A stretch of 64,000 bases of DNA, taken from Paraburkholderia metrosideri (GTDB lineage Bacteria; Pseudomonadota; Gammaproteobacteria; Burkholderiales; Burkholderiaceae). Positions 55,626-64,000 of the stretch are shown here, piece by piece (the stretch's first letter is position 1; the number at the start of each line of letters is the position of its first letter). The stretch is taken from assembly GCF_904848625.1 (NCBI RefSeq), contig NZ_CAJHCP010000001.1:310001-374000 (forward strand), in the 5' to 3' direction. Both the position numbers and the translations under genes were made by a program. The notes below the pieces were generated by a model. It ran no database searches. It was not told the origin of the DNA and saw only the letters and a program-made list of their open reading frames with translations.

Positions 55626-57380
55626 TCATGGTTGTGGTTTTTCCACCGGCGCTGGCGCCGGGGCGGCGGGCGCGGCCTGCGGCGCCTGCGGCACGAGCGG
55701 CTCAAGCGGCTTCATCACCACCACGCGACGCGAATCGCGCGCGATCACCTGCATCGGCAGACCCTGGGTAACGAGGCGGTCGTAGGTCGACGGCGGGATC
55801 AGCGCGAGTGCGTAGCGGTCGGCCTTCCAGAGCGCGATCCACTGGTCGATCGTCGGCACCCACTTCTGCGGTTCGACGCTCACGCCGAACGTCAGTTCGT
55901 CGGCATGCTCGACCATGATCATCGTGTGGCCGACGTAAAACGGCAGCGTGTGATCGAGCACGCCGACCGAGTAAAACGGCGTATCGGGCGGCAGCTTCGC
56001 GAGCTGGGCCTTGATCGCGGGCGCCAGCAGGACCCCGGAACTCTGACGCCCAAACACGTCGTGCCCCGTGCCGGCGATCGTGCCGAGCAGCAGCCAGGCG
56101 GCCCCGAAACTGGCGACGGCGCCGAGAATCCCCGCCTTGCTGCGGCGGTTCAGCCACAGCGCGACCAGCGTCAGCACGAAGGCAACTCCGAGCGCGGCCA
56201 GCACCCAGCTTCGATATTCGATATACAGCTCGGCCGGATTGCGTCCGCTGCCCAGCCGCCCGAGAAATAGCGCGGCAAACGCAGCCGCCACTAAGAACAG
56301 CGCATAGCCCGCCAGATGGCGGCGCCACTGGTCGCGCGTGACGAGCGGCAGGTACATGCCGATCAGCATCGCGATCGGCGGCGCGATCGGCAGCGTGTAG
56401 GACAGCAGTTTCGAGTGCGACGCGCTGAAGAACAGGAAGATGAAGACGACCCACGTCAACATCAGCGTGACGGGGGCGAAGCCGTTCGGCTGACGCGGCT
56501 GGCGCCACGCATGGCGCACGCTTTGCACCGTCACCGACAGCCACGGCAGGAAGCCCACCAGCAGCACCGGCACGAAGTAGTAAAACGCACCGGGACGATT
56601 CTGCTCCGGCGTCAGGTAGCGCTTGAACTGCTGCACGATGAAGAAGAAATTCAGGAATTCGGGATTGCGTTGCTGCACCAGCACGAACCACGGCGTGACG
56701 ATCGCGAAAAACACGATCAGGCCGCCGATCAGGTGCAGGCGCTTCCACATTGCCCAGTCACGCGCGATCAGCGTGTACAGCACCAGCACCGCGCCCGGCA
56801 GGATCACGCCGACCAGTCCCTTGGACAGCACGGCCATCGCCATCGACGCCCAGCAGAGCCACATCCAGCCGCGCACGCACGAGTTCGACAGGTTCGGGCG
56901 CTGCGCGAGCAGCAGCGAGCACAGGGTCAGCGCCATCCAGAACGACAGGCCCATGTCGAGCGTGTTGAAGTGGCCCATCAGGTTCCAGTACGGCGAACAG
57001 GCCAGCACGATCGCTGCGAACACGCCGGTTGCCGCGTTGAACACGCGCGCGCCGGTGAAGCCGATCAGCAGCACGCCGGCAAAGCCGGTCAGCGCCGTGT
57101 AAAGGCGCGCTTGCCATTCGCCGATGCCGAACCACGCGAAGGTCAGCGCGTTCGCCCAGGTTTGCAGCGGCGGCTTTTCGAAATATTTGTAGGCGTTGTA
57201 GCGCGGCGTGATCCAGTCGCCGGTGACGAACATCTCGCGTGCCATTTCGGCATAGCGGCCTTCGTCGCTCGGCAGCAGGTGGCGCCAGCCGAGCGGTACG
57301 AACCAGATCACGGCGAGGGCCAGCACCAGCAGCAGGATCGTGGTGCGATTGAGCGGTAGCCTCGTCGGCGTATCGTTCAT
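55626..57380 (-). CDS. arnT: glycosyltransferase family 39, ArnT-like lipid A aminoarabinose transferase
   Basis: 584 residues with about 12 membrane segments. The periplasmic-loop motif LPSDEGRYAEMAREMFVTGD near residue 40 and TPRYNAYKYFEKPPLQTW are typical of the ArnT branch. It transfers 4-amino-4-deoxy-L-arabinose from undecaprenyl phosphate to lipid A, lowering negative charge and binding of cationic peptides. The C-terminal Pro/Ala tail is short. It is the first of the minus-strand arn genes, 25 bases before the arnE-like gene. Confidence 0.93.
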   Translation of the reverse strand: MNDTPTRLPLNRTTILLLVLALAVIWFVPLGWRHLLPSDEGRYAEMAREMFVTGDWITPRYNAYKYFEKPPLQTWANALTFAWFGIGEWQARLYTALTGFAGVLLIGFTGARVFNAATGVFAAIVLACSPYWNLMGHFNTLDMGLSFWMALTLCSLLLAQRPNLSNSCVRGWMWLCWASMAMAVLSKGLVGVILPGAVLVLYTLIARDWAMWKRLHLIGGLIVFFAIVTPWFVLVQQRNPEFLNFFFIVQQFKRYLTPEQNRPGAFYYFVPVLLVGFLPWLSVTVQSVRHAWRQPRQPNGFAPVTLMLTWVVFIFLFFSASHSKLLSYTLPIAPPIAMLIGMYLPLVTRDQWRRHLAGYALFLVAAAFAALFLGRLGSGRNPAELYIEYRSWVLAALGVAFVLTLVALWLNRRSKAGILGAVASFGAAWLLLGTIAGTGHDVFGRQSSGVLLAPAIKAQLAKLPPDTPFYSVGVLDHTLPFYVGHTMIMVEHADELTFGVSVEPQKWVPTIDQWIALWKADRYALALIPPSTYDRLVTQGLPMQVIARDSRRVVVMKPLEPLVPQAPQAAPAAPAPAPVEKPQP

Positions 57381-57911
57381 GGATTTCAACCTGTTGGGCG
57401 ACGCCGCGTGGGCGGCGAAGCGATGTTGTCTGGGAACGGCGGGGGCGGCTACCGGCGGGCGCCTGCGCACGAAGACCGCTGTTCTGCCCGTCGTCAGCTT
57501 GCCGGAGCGCCGGTTATCGATGGCCGACCGCCGTTGCCTGACGCAGACCCAGCAGCGCTCCAATCTCCGGCGAGCGGGCCCGGCGTGAGATCGATTCCGA
57601 TGTAAGAGCAGCGCACCGATGGCGCGCAGTGTACGTTATCGGCCAGGTCGCGGCGAGGGTGTGCGGGTCAACCGGCGGCGGTGGGCATGCTGAATACATG
57701 GCGTGCGCCAGCTGGATTGCAGACTTTGCCACGCTGACTGACCCACTTGCAGGCCGTGCTAGGAGCGCTGCGAATGTCGTATGCAGGGACGCCGTAAGAC
57801 CTCTGAATCACCGCAAGGCCGCTGGCCACCGTCACGAAGCCACCGCCGAGACCGCCGACGTCCACCGGCCAGCACCGCAGGCCGCCGGGATCCCGCACGA
57901 AGACCATTGCG
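57381..57911. other. 530-base region upstream of arnT
   Basis: No supported gene. It should contain the arnT promoter. I could not identify a PmrA-type direct repeat by eye. Open frames are Arg-rich. Confidence 0.5.
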
Positions 57912-58286
57912 CTACGCTTCGATCAACAGCGCCGCGGCAACCTTGCGGCCCTCGGCCATCAGAATGTTGTAGGTGCGGCAGGCGGCCTTGAAATCCATCG
58001 TCTCGACGCCGATGCGTTTGGCGGTGAGCGCGGCGGTCAGGCGAGGATGCGGAAAGCGCAGCTTTTCGCCGCTGCCGAACACGACCACCTCGGGCGCCGA
58101 ATCGACCAGCATGGCGAAGTGCTCGGCGCTCAACTGGTCGAAAGAAGCAACGGGCCACGGGATGACCGGTGCCTGCGGCAGCACGAGAATGCTGCCCGAA
58201 TGACGCACCAGGTTGATTTCGACATAGTCGGCGCCATAGCCGGTAACGGTGTTGAGCGCGCCGCTGGAGTCCTGATGTAATTTCAA
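57912..58286 (-). CDS. Mth938-like domain protein
   Basis: 124 residues from a TTG start: MKLHQDSSGALNTVTGYG once read as Met. FGSGEKLRFPHP and GVETMDFKAACRTYNILMAEGR match the Mth938/Xcc1710 (DUF498) family, a small compact fold of unknown function found near respiratory assembly genes in some species. The TTG is preferred because the family starts there and a GGAAAA lies upstream; the frame from 58433 adds non-family residues. Confidence 0.85.
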   Translation of the reverse strand: MKLHQDSSGALNTVTGYGADYVEINLVRHSGSILVLPQAPVIPWPVASFDQLSAEHFAMLVDSAPEVVVFGSGEKLRFPHPRLTAALTAKRIGVETMDFKAACRTYNILMAEGRKVAAALLIEA

Positions 58287-58995
58287 ATTGGTTTTCCGAA
58301 GTCGTCGTGAGACGTCGTGCGTGCCGGCGGGCCTGACTGGATGGAGCGAGAGCAGGGCGGCGCGACGCGCGTGGAACACGAAAGGGCCGAAAAGGCTTGC
58401 CGATGCGGGTGGTGCATTGCGGAAGTCGGCCAAAATCCGCTAAATTATAACTTTTTAGCCGCCTTGCGGCGCCCCTCGCTCAAGCGCTGCCACAAGCCGC
58501 GTTGGGCGCAGCGGCGCAGCCCACCGGCTACCTGCCTTGGTTTTGCACGCTTTCGGCCGCTTTTCGTTCGTTTTTTGCCCATTTTCAACCTAAGTGGTCT
58601 CGGGTTCCGTTGCGGGCCTGTCCGCGCGGCGGCTGAGCCGTTGCCACTCGCCGCCGGCGCACGTTGCGAGTCTGGCGAAGCCGCGGGATGCCGAACGGGC
58701 TCGTCGAGCCGCCCGGTAGGCGGCTGGAAAGCAGAAAATGCGGCGGCTCGCGGCATCTGAAGCGCGGCGCATCGTTGCGCCGCGGCTCGCCAGTGTCGAA
58801 GAGAAGCGTCGAAAAGGGATGTCGAAGCGCGGCGACCCGAGGGCAGCCCCAATCCACGTCTGGCGGCCTTCGCCGGCCTGCCGCGCACCCGAAATCCACG
58901 ATTCGGCGAATTTGCCGGGTTCGGCGTTTAGCCGGCCGGCCGGTTCGTCCAAGCCATCAAGCCATCAAGTCATTAACCAGGATGAAGTGCCCGCC
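58287..58995. other. 700-base divergent gap before alaA
   Basis: GC-rich sequence with overlapping open frames on both strands, none with family-like translation. TATAAT is read on the minus strand at 58449-58444 and may serve the Mth938-like gene. The alaA leader is unusually long if transcription starts near there. Confidence 0.5.
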
Positions 58996-60234
58996 GTGAA
59001 ACCGATTCTCAAATCCAACAAGTTGTTGAATGTCTGCTACGACATTCGCGGGCCCGTCCTCGAACATGCGAAGCGGCTCGAAGAAGAAGGTCATCGCATC
59101 ATCAAGCTGAACATCGGCAATCTCGCGCCGTTCGGCTTCGATGCGCCCGACGAGATCATTCAGGACATGATCCTGAATCTGCCGGGATCGTCCGGCTACT
59201 CGGACTCCAAAGGTGTGTTCGCCGCGCGCAAGGCGATCATGCATTACACGCAGCAAAAGGGCGTGCACGGCGTCGAACTGGACGACATCTACATCGGCAA
59301 CGGCGCGTCCGAGCTGATCGTGATGGCGCTGCAGGGGCTGCTGAACGACGGCGACGAAGTGCTGCTGCCCGCGCCGGATTACCCGCTGTGGACCGCCGGC
59401 GTCAGCCTGTCGGGCGGCACGCCGGTGCACTACATCTGCGACGAGTCGAATAGCTGGATGCCCGATCTGGACGACATCCGCGCGAAAATCACGCCGAACA
59501 CGCGTGCGCTCGTCGTGATCAACCCGAACAATCCGACCGGCGCGCTGTATTCGGACGAACTGCTGCTCGGCCTGATCGAAATCGCGCGCCAGCACGGCCT
59601 CGTGATCTTCGCCGATGAGGTCTACGACAAGATCGTCTACGACGGCAAGAAGCACACGGCCATGGCGGCGCTGTCGGACGACGTGCTGACCGTCACGTTC
59701 AACAGCCTGTCGAAAAGCTACCGTGCGTGCGGCTATCGCGCGGGCTGGATGTTCATTTCGGGCCTGACCGGCGAAAACCGCCGCAACGGCCGCGACTATT
59801 TCGAAGGGCTAGGCATTCTGGCCTCGATGCGCCTGTGCCCGAACGTGCCGGGCCAGTATGCGATCCAGACCGCGCTCGGCGGCTATCAGAGCATCAACGA
59901 TCTGATCGTGCCGAGCGGGCGCCTGTACAAACAGCGCGAACTCGCGTATGACATGCTGACGGCCATTCCCGGCGTGAGCTGCGTGAAGCCGGAAGCGGCG
60001 TTGTACATGTTTCCGCGCCTCGACCCGAAAATTTATCCGATCAAGGACGACCAGCAGTTCATCCTCGATCTTCTGCTCGAAGAGCGCGTGCTGCTTGTGC
60101 AAGGCACCGGTTTCAACTGGAAAACGCCGGATCACTTCCGCGTCGTGTTCCTGCCGAACGTCGACGATCTCGCCGATTCGATCAACCGGATCGCGCGTTT
60201 CCTCGACGGTTACCGCAAGCGTCACACGGCCTAG
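58996..60234 (+). CDS. alaA: alanine-synthesising aminotransferase AlaA
   Basis: 412 residues of the class I PLP aminotransferases. Starts at GTG with MKPILKSNKLLNVCYDIRGPV as in AlaA. VINPNNPTGALYSDE holds the substrate site, and FNSLSKSYRACGYRAGWM the PLP Lys. AlaA makes alanine from pyruvate and glutamate. An AGGATGA about 12 bases upstream is the best site. An ATG at 58982 is out of frame. It heads alaA-hom-thrC, a common betaproteobacterial order. Confidence 0.94.
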   Translation: MKPILKSNKLLNVCYDIRGPVLEHAKRLEEEGHRIIKLNIGNLAPFGFDAPDEIIQDMILNLPGSSGYSDSKGVFAARKAIMHYTQQKGVHGVELDDIYIGNGASELIVMALQGLLNDGDEVLLPAPDYPLWTAGVSLSGGTPVHYICDESNSWMPDLDDIRAKITPNTRALVVINPNNPTGALYSDELLLGLIEIARQHGLVIFADEVYDKIVYDGKKHTAMAALSDDVLTVTFNSLSKSYRACGYRAGWMFISGLTGENRRNGRDYFEGLGILASMRLCPNVPGQYAIQTALGGYQSINDLIVPSGRLYKQRELAYDMLTAIPGVSCVKPEAALYMFPRLDPKIYPIKDDQQFILDLLLEERVLLVQGTGFNWKTPDHFRVVFLPNVDDLADSINRIARFLDGYRKRHTA

Positions 60235-60402
60235 CGCACAATGTGGCGCAAGGCGCGCCACAACCGACACCCGTTTCCGCGTGAGAAAACGCCGGGCCGC
60301 CCAAGCGGGTCGCCCCACATTTCCTCACCCCCCGCGAGGGGCCTGGCGCAAAGCGCTGGGGCGGTGCCACTTTTTAATCACCTACTCGAAAACACACGCT
60401 GC

Positions 60403-61734
<1,332 letters not shown>

Positions 61735-61742
61735 GCCGAACT

Positions 61743-63194
61743 ATGAACTATCTCTCCACGCGCGGCGCCGGAGCCGGCGAGCACCACACCTTCTCGGACA
61801 TCCTGCTGGGCGGCCTCGCGAAAGACGGCGGCCTGTACCTGCCAGCCGAATATCCGCGCGTCAGCGCCGACGAACTCACGCGCTGGCGCACGCTGCCGTA
61901 CGCGGACCTCGCGTTCGAAGTGCTGTCGAAATTCGTCGACGACATTCCTGCTGAAGATCTGCGCGCACTGACGCGCAAGACCTACACGGCCGACACGTAT
62001 TGCAATGTGCGCGACGACGAAAGCGCCGCGCAGATCACGCCGCTGAAGACGCTGGGTGTCGAGAACGGCGCGCCGCTGTCGCTGCTGGAACTGTCGAACG
62101 GTCCGACGCTCGCGTTCAAGGACATGGCGATGCAGTTGATCGGCAATCTGTTCGAATACGCGCTGGCAAAGCACGGCGAGACGCTGAACATTCTCGGCGC
62201 GACCTCGGGCGACACCGGTAGCGCTGCCGAATACGCGATGCGCGGCAAGCAGGGCATCCGCGTGTTCATGCTGTCGCCGCACAAGAAAATGAGCGCGTTC
62301 CAGACCGCGCAGATGTACAGCCTGCAAGATCCGAACATCTTCAACCTCGCGGTCGAAGGCGTGTTCGACGACGCGCAGGACATAGTCAAGGCCGTCTCGA
62401 ACGATCACGCGTTCAAGGCGAAGTACAAGATCGGCACGGTCAATTCGATCAACTGGGCACGGGTCGTCGCGCAGGTCGTGTACTACTTCAAGGGCTACTT
62501 TGCCGCGACGAAATCGAACGACGAGCGCGTGTCGTTCACGGTGCCGTCGGGCAACTTCGGCAACGTGTGCGCGGGTCACATCGCGCGCATGATGGGTCTG
62601 CCGGTCGAGAAGCTGGTCGTCGCGACGAACGAAAACGACGTGCTCGACGAGTTCTTCCGCACAGGTATTTATCGCGTGCGCAAGGCGGCTGAGACGTATC
62701 ACACGACCAGCCCGAGCATGGACATTTCGAAGGCGTCGAACTTCGAGCGTTTCGTGTTCGATCTGCTGGATCGCGATCCGGCGCGCGTGCTGCAATTGTT
62801 CCGCGACGTCGAAGAGAAGGGTGGTTTCGATCTCGCGGCGAGCGGCGATTTTGCGCGCGTGAAGGAGTTCGGTTTCGTATCGGGCCGTAGCAGCCACGAC
62901 ACGCGCGTCGAGACGATTCGCGACGTGTTCGAGCGGTACGACACGATGATCGACACGCATACGGCCGACGGTCTGAAGGTGGCGCGCGAGCATCTGCAAG
63001 CGGGCATTCCGATGATCGTGCTGGAGACCGCGCAACCCATCAAGTTCGGCGAGACGATCCGCGAAGCGCTGCTGCGCGAACCGGAACGGCCGGCCGCGTT
63101 CTCCGGGCTGGAGTCGTTGCCGCAGCGCTTTGAAGTACTGCCGGCGGATGCCCAACGGGTGAAGGACTTTATCGTCGCGAATACGGGCGACTAA
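61743..63194 (+). CDS. thrC: threonine synthase
   Basis: 483 residues of the longer, gammaproteobacterial/fungal-type threonine synthase. MNYLSTRGAGAGEHHTFSDI starts it; PLKT, LELSNGPTLAFKDMAMQLIG carries the PLP Lys, and TSGDTGSAAEYAMRGKQGI and VPSGNFGNVCAGHIARMMGLP follow. It makes threonine from O-phosphohomoserine. With hom it forms the threonine branch; no thrB (homoserine kinase) lies here. Confidence 0.97.
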   Translation: MNYLSTRGAGAGEHHTFSDILLGGLAKDGGLYLPAEYPRVSADELTRWRTLPYADLAFEVLSKFVDDIPAEDLRALTRKTYTADTYCNVRDDESAAQITPLKTLGVENGAPLSLLELSNGPTLAFKDMAMQLIGNLFEYALAKHGETLNILGATSGDTGSAAEYAMRGKQGIRVFMLSPHKKMSAFQTAQMYSLQDPNIFNLAVEGVFDDAQDIVKAVSNDHAFKAKYKIGTVNSINWARVVAQVVYYFKGYFAATKSNDERVSFTVPSGNFGNVCAGHIARMMGLPVEKLVVATNENDVLDEFFRTGIYRVRKAAETYHTTSPSMDISKASNFERFVFDLLDRDPARVLQLFRDVEEKGGFDLAASGDFARVKEFGFVSGRSSHDTRVETIRDVFERYDTMIDTHTADGLKVAREHLQAGIPMIVLETAQPIKFGETIREALLREPERPAAFSGLESLPQRFEVLPADAQRVKDFIVANTGD

Positions 63195-63300
63195 GCGTCG
63201 GGCTGGGCAGGTCTGACGGCTTGCCCAGCTTCGATCGCACGTGGCGGCTGGAGTTGCCTCGCGGCAGTTTGCCGAGGTGCCGCACGCCGCAGCGCGGTAG

Positions 63301-63336
63301 AAAAAATCCGCTTGCCATCAAGGTCTCTGGCAAGCG
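63301..63336 (-). terminator. hairpin after thrC, strongest as a minus-strand terminator
   Basis: CGCTTGCCA (63309-63317) and TGGCAAGCG (63328-63336) form a perfect 9-bp stem. The T-tract is on the minus side (AAAAAA at 63301-63306), so it best ends a leftward transcript, although no leftward gene is seen. For thrC it would be a weaker terminator. Confidence 0.65.
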
Positions 63337-63432
63337 TTGCTCACGCAGAAATCCCCTCATAACGCCAGGCCCCCCAACCTGACGGCATCGACCGCTACAA
63401 TGTTCTTTTAACCAGCGGCTTCGAAATCCCCG

Positions 63433-64000
63433 ATGTCCACACCGACGCCCCGCGCTCCGATGCTCGCCACCGCCGACGCGTTGGCGACCCTGCTCGCCGC
63501 CGCCAGCCCGATTTCCGGCACTGAATCGATTCCTACCTTGCAGGCGCTGAACCGCGTGCTTTGCGCGGATGTGACGTCGCCGCTAGACGTCCCGCCAATG
63601 AACACCAGCGCGATGGACGGGTACGCAATCCGCACGACAGATCTGACGCACGGCGCTCACAGCACACTGCCGGTGTCGCAGCGCATTCCCGCAGGCCACG
63701 CACCCACGCCGCTGACGCCTGGCAGCGCGGCCCGCATTTTCACCGGCGCGACGGTGCCGGCTGGTGCCGACGCCATCGTGATGCAGGAGCAAACCGCATC
63801 CACGGGTGACGAAGTCACGATTCAGCACACGCCGCAACCCGGCGAATGGATCACCGCTCAAGGGGCGGACATCCGCAGCGGCTCGGTCATTCTGCCGGCG
63901 GGTACGCGGCTGACTCCGCAGGCGTTGGGGCTGGCGGCGTCGGTTGGCTGTGCGGCGCTCGAGGTGCACCGTCGCGTGAAGGTCGCTGTTTTCTTCACCG
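63433..64000 (+). CDS. moeA: molybdopterin molybdenumtransferase MoeA, 5' part
   Basis: The first 189 residues, cut by the window edge. MSTPTPRAPMLATADALATL leads into TLQALNRVLCADVTSPLDVPP, MNTSAMDGYAI, HAPTPLTPGSAARIFTGATVP and DAIVMQEQT, the MoeA N-terminal domains. MoeA inserts molybdenum into molybdopterin. The ATG at 63433 has no clear ribosome binding site. Confidence 0.95.
   Translation, partial: MSTPTPRAPMLATADALATLLAAASPISGTESIPTLQALNRVLCADVTSPLDVPPMNTSAMDGYAIRTTDLTHGAHSTLPVSQRIPAGHAPTPLTPGSAARIFTGATVPAGADAIVMQEQTASTGDEVTIQHTPQPGEWITAQGADIRSGSVILPAGTRLTPQALGLAASVGCAALEVHRRVKVAVFFT

Noticed and set aside
58445..58899. Overlapping open frames in the gap before alaA
   Set aside because: Arg/Pro-rich translations in several frames at once, typical of GC-rich non-coding sequence.

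Overview
The window looks like ordinary chromosome of a high-GC betaproteobacterium of the Burkholderia/Paraburkholderia type. The evidence is gene order and family content: rpsF-priB-rpsR-rplI-dnaB, alaA-hom-thrC-moeA, sbp followed by cysT-cysW-cysA-cysB, a gcl-hyi-glxR operon with a divergent LysR gene, an arn (aminoarabinose) cluster in which E. coli ArnA is split into two proteins, and many small Burkholderia-type hypothetical genes. I see no rRNA, CRISPR array, transposase, integrase or phage gene. The genus call is inference from sequence familiarity; no database was searched.

Layout. 0-5 kb: two small hypothetical genes (the second DUF1488-like), an SDR gene divergent from a TetR regulator over a palindrome-rich gap, an enoyl-CoA hydratase/HIBYL-CoA hydrolase-like gene and a small membrane protein. 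5.7-9.1 kb: ssuDCB plus a small TOBE (Mop) protein, a sulfonate-use operon without ssuE or ssuA beside it. 9.1-11.1 kb: small proteins. 11.5-12.9 kb: dusA between two identical tRNA-His genes in inverted orientation. 13-18 kb: a Gly/His/Tyr-rich lipoprotein, a TPR-sulfotransferase gene broken at a run of nine G, an overlapping APS kinase gene (cysC), small proteins and an aldo/keto reductase. 18-23.5 kb: a NodI/NodJ-type ABC exporter, a universal stress protein, a DUF2939-like protein and lexA with two SOS boxes. 23.8-29.1 kb: sulfate uptake (sbp, cysT, cysW, cysA) and cysB. 29-36.4 kb: asparaginase, a BON-LysM protein, the glyoxylate (gcl-hyi-glxR) operon and its likely LysR regulator.

36.4-44 kb: a 38-unit, 8-bp tandem array, an ECF sigma/anti-sigma pair, the rpsF operon with a candidate autoregulatory leader, dnaB, and a PhoU-like/Pit phosphate uptake pair. 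44-49.7 kb: an SDR lacking its catalytic residues, an NlpC/P60 lipoprotein, a PIN-PhoH protein and a peroxiredoxin. 49.8-57.4 kb: the arn genes for 4-amino-4-deoxy-L-arabinose modification of lipid A. 57.9-64 kb: an Mth938-like protein, alaA, hom, thrC and the 5' part of moeA.

Sulfur is the recurring theme of the first half: sulfonate oxidation and uptake (ssu), PAPS synthesis with a sulfotransferase (cysC), sulfate import and the sulfur regulator CysB lie within about 23 kb. The observations most worth checking are the G9 frameshift in the sulfotransferase coupled to cysC, the tRNA-His inverted repeat around dusA, the 8-bp array, the triad-less SDR, the rpsF leader and the palindromes between the SDR and TetR genes. 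I found no clear evidence of a wholly new multi-gene system.
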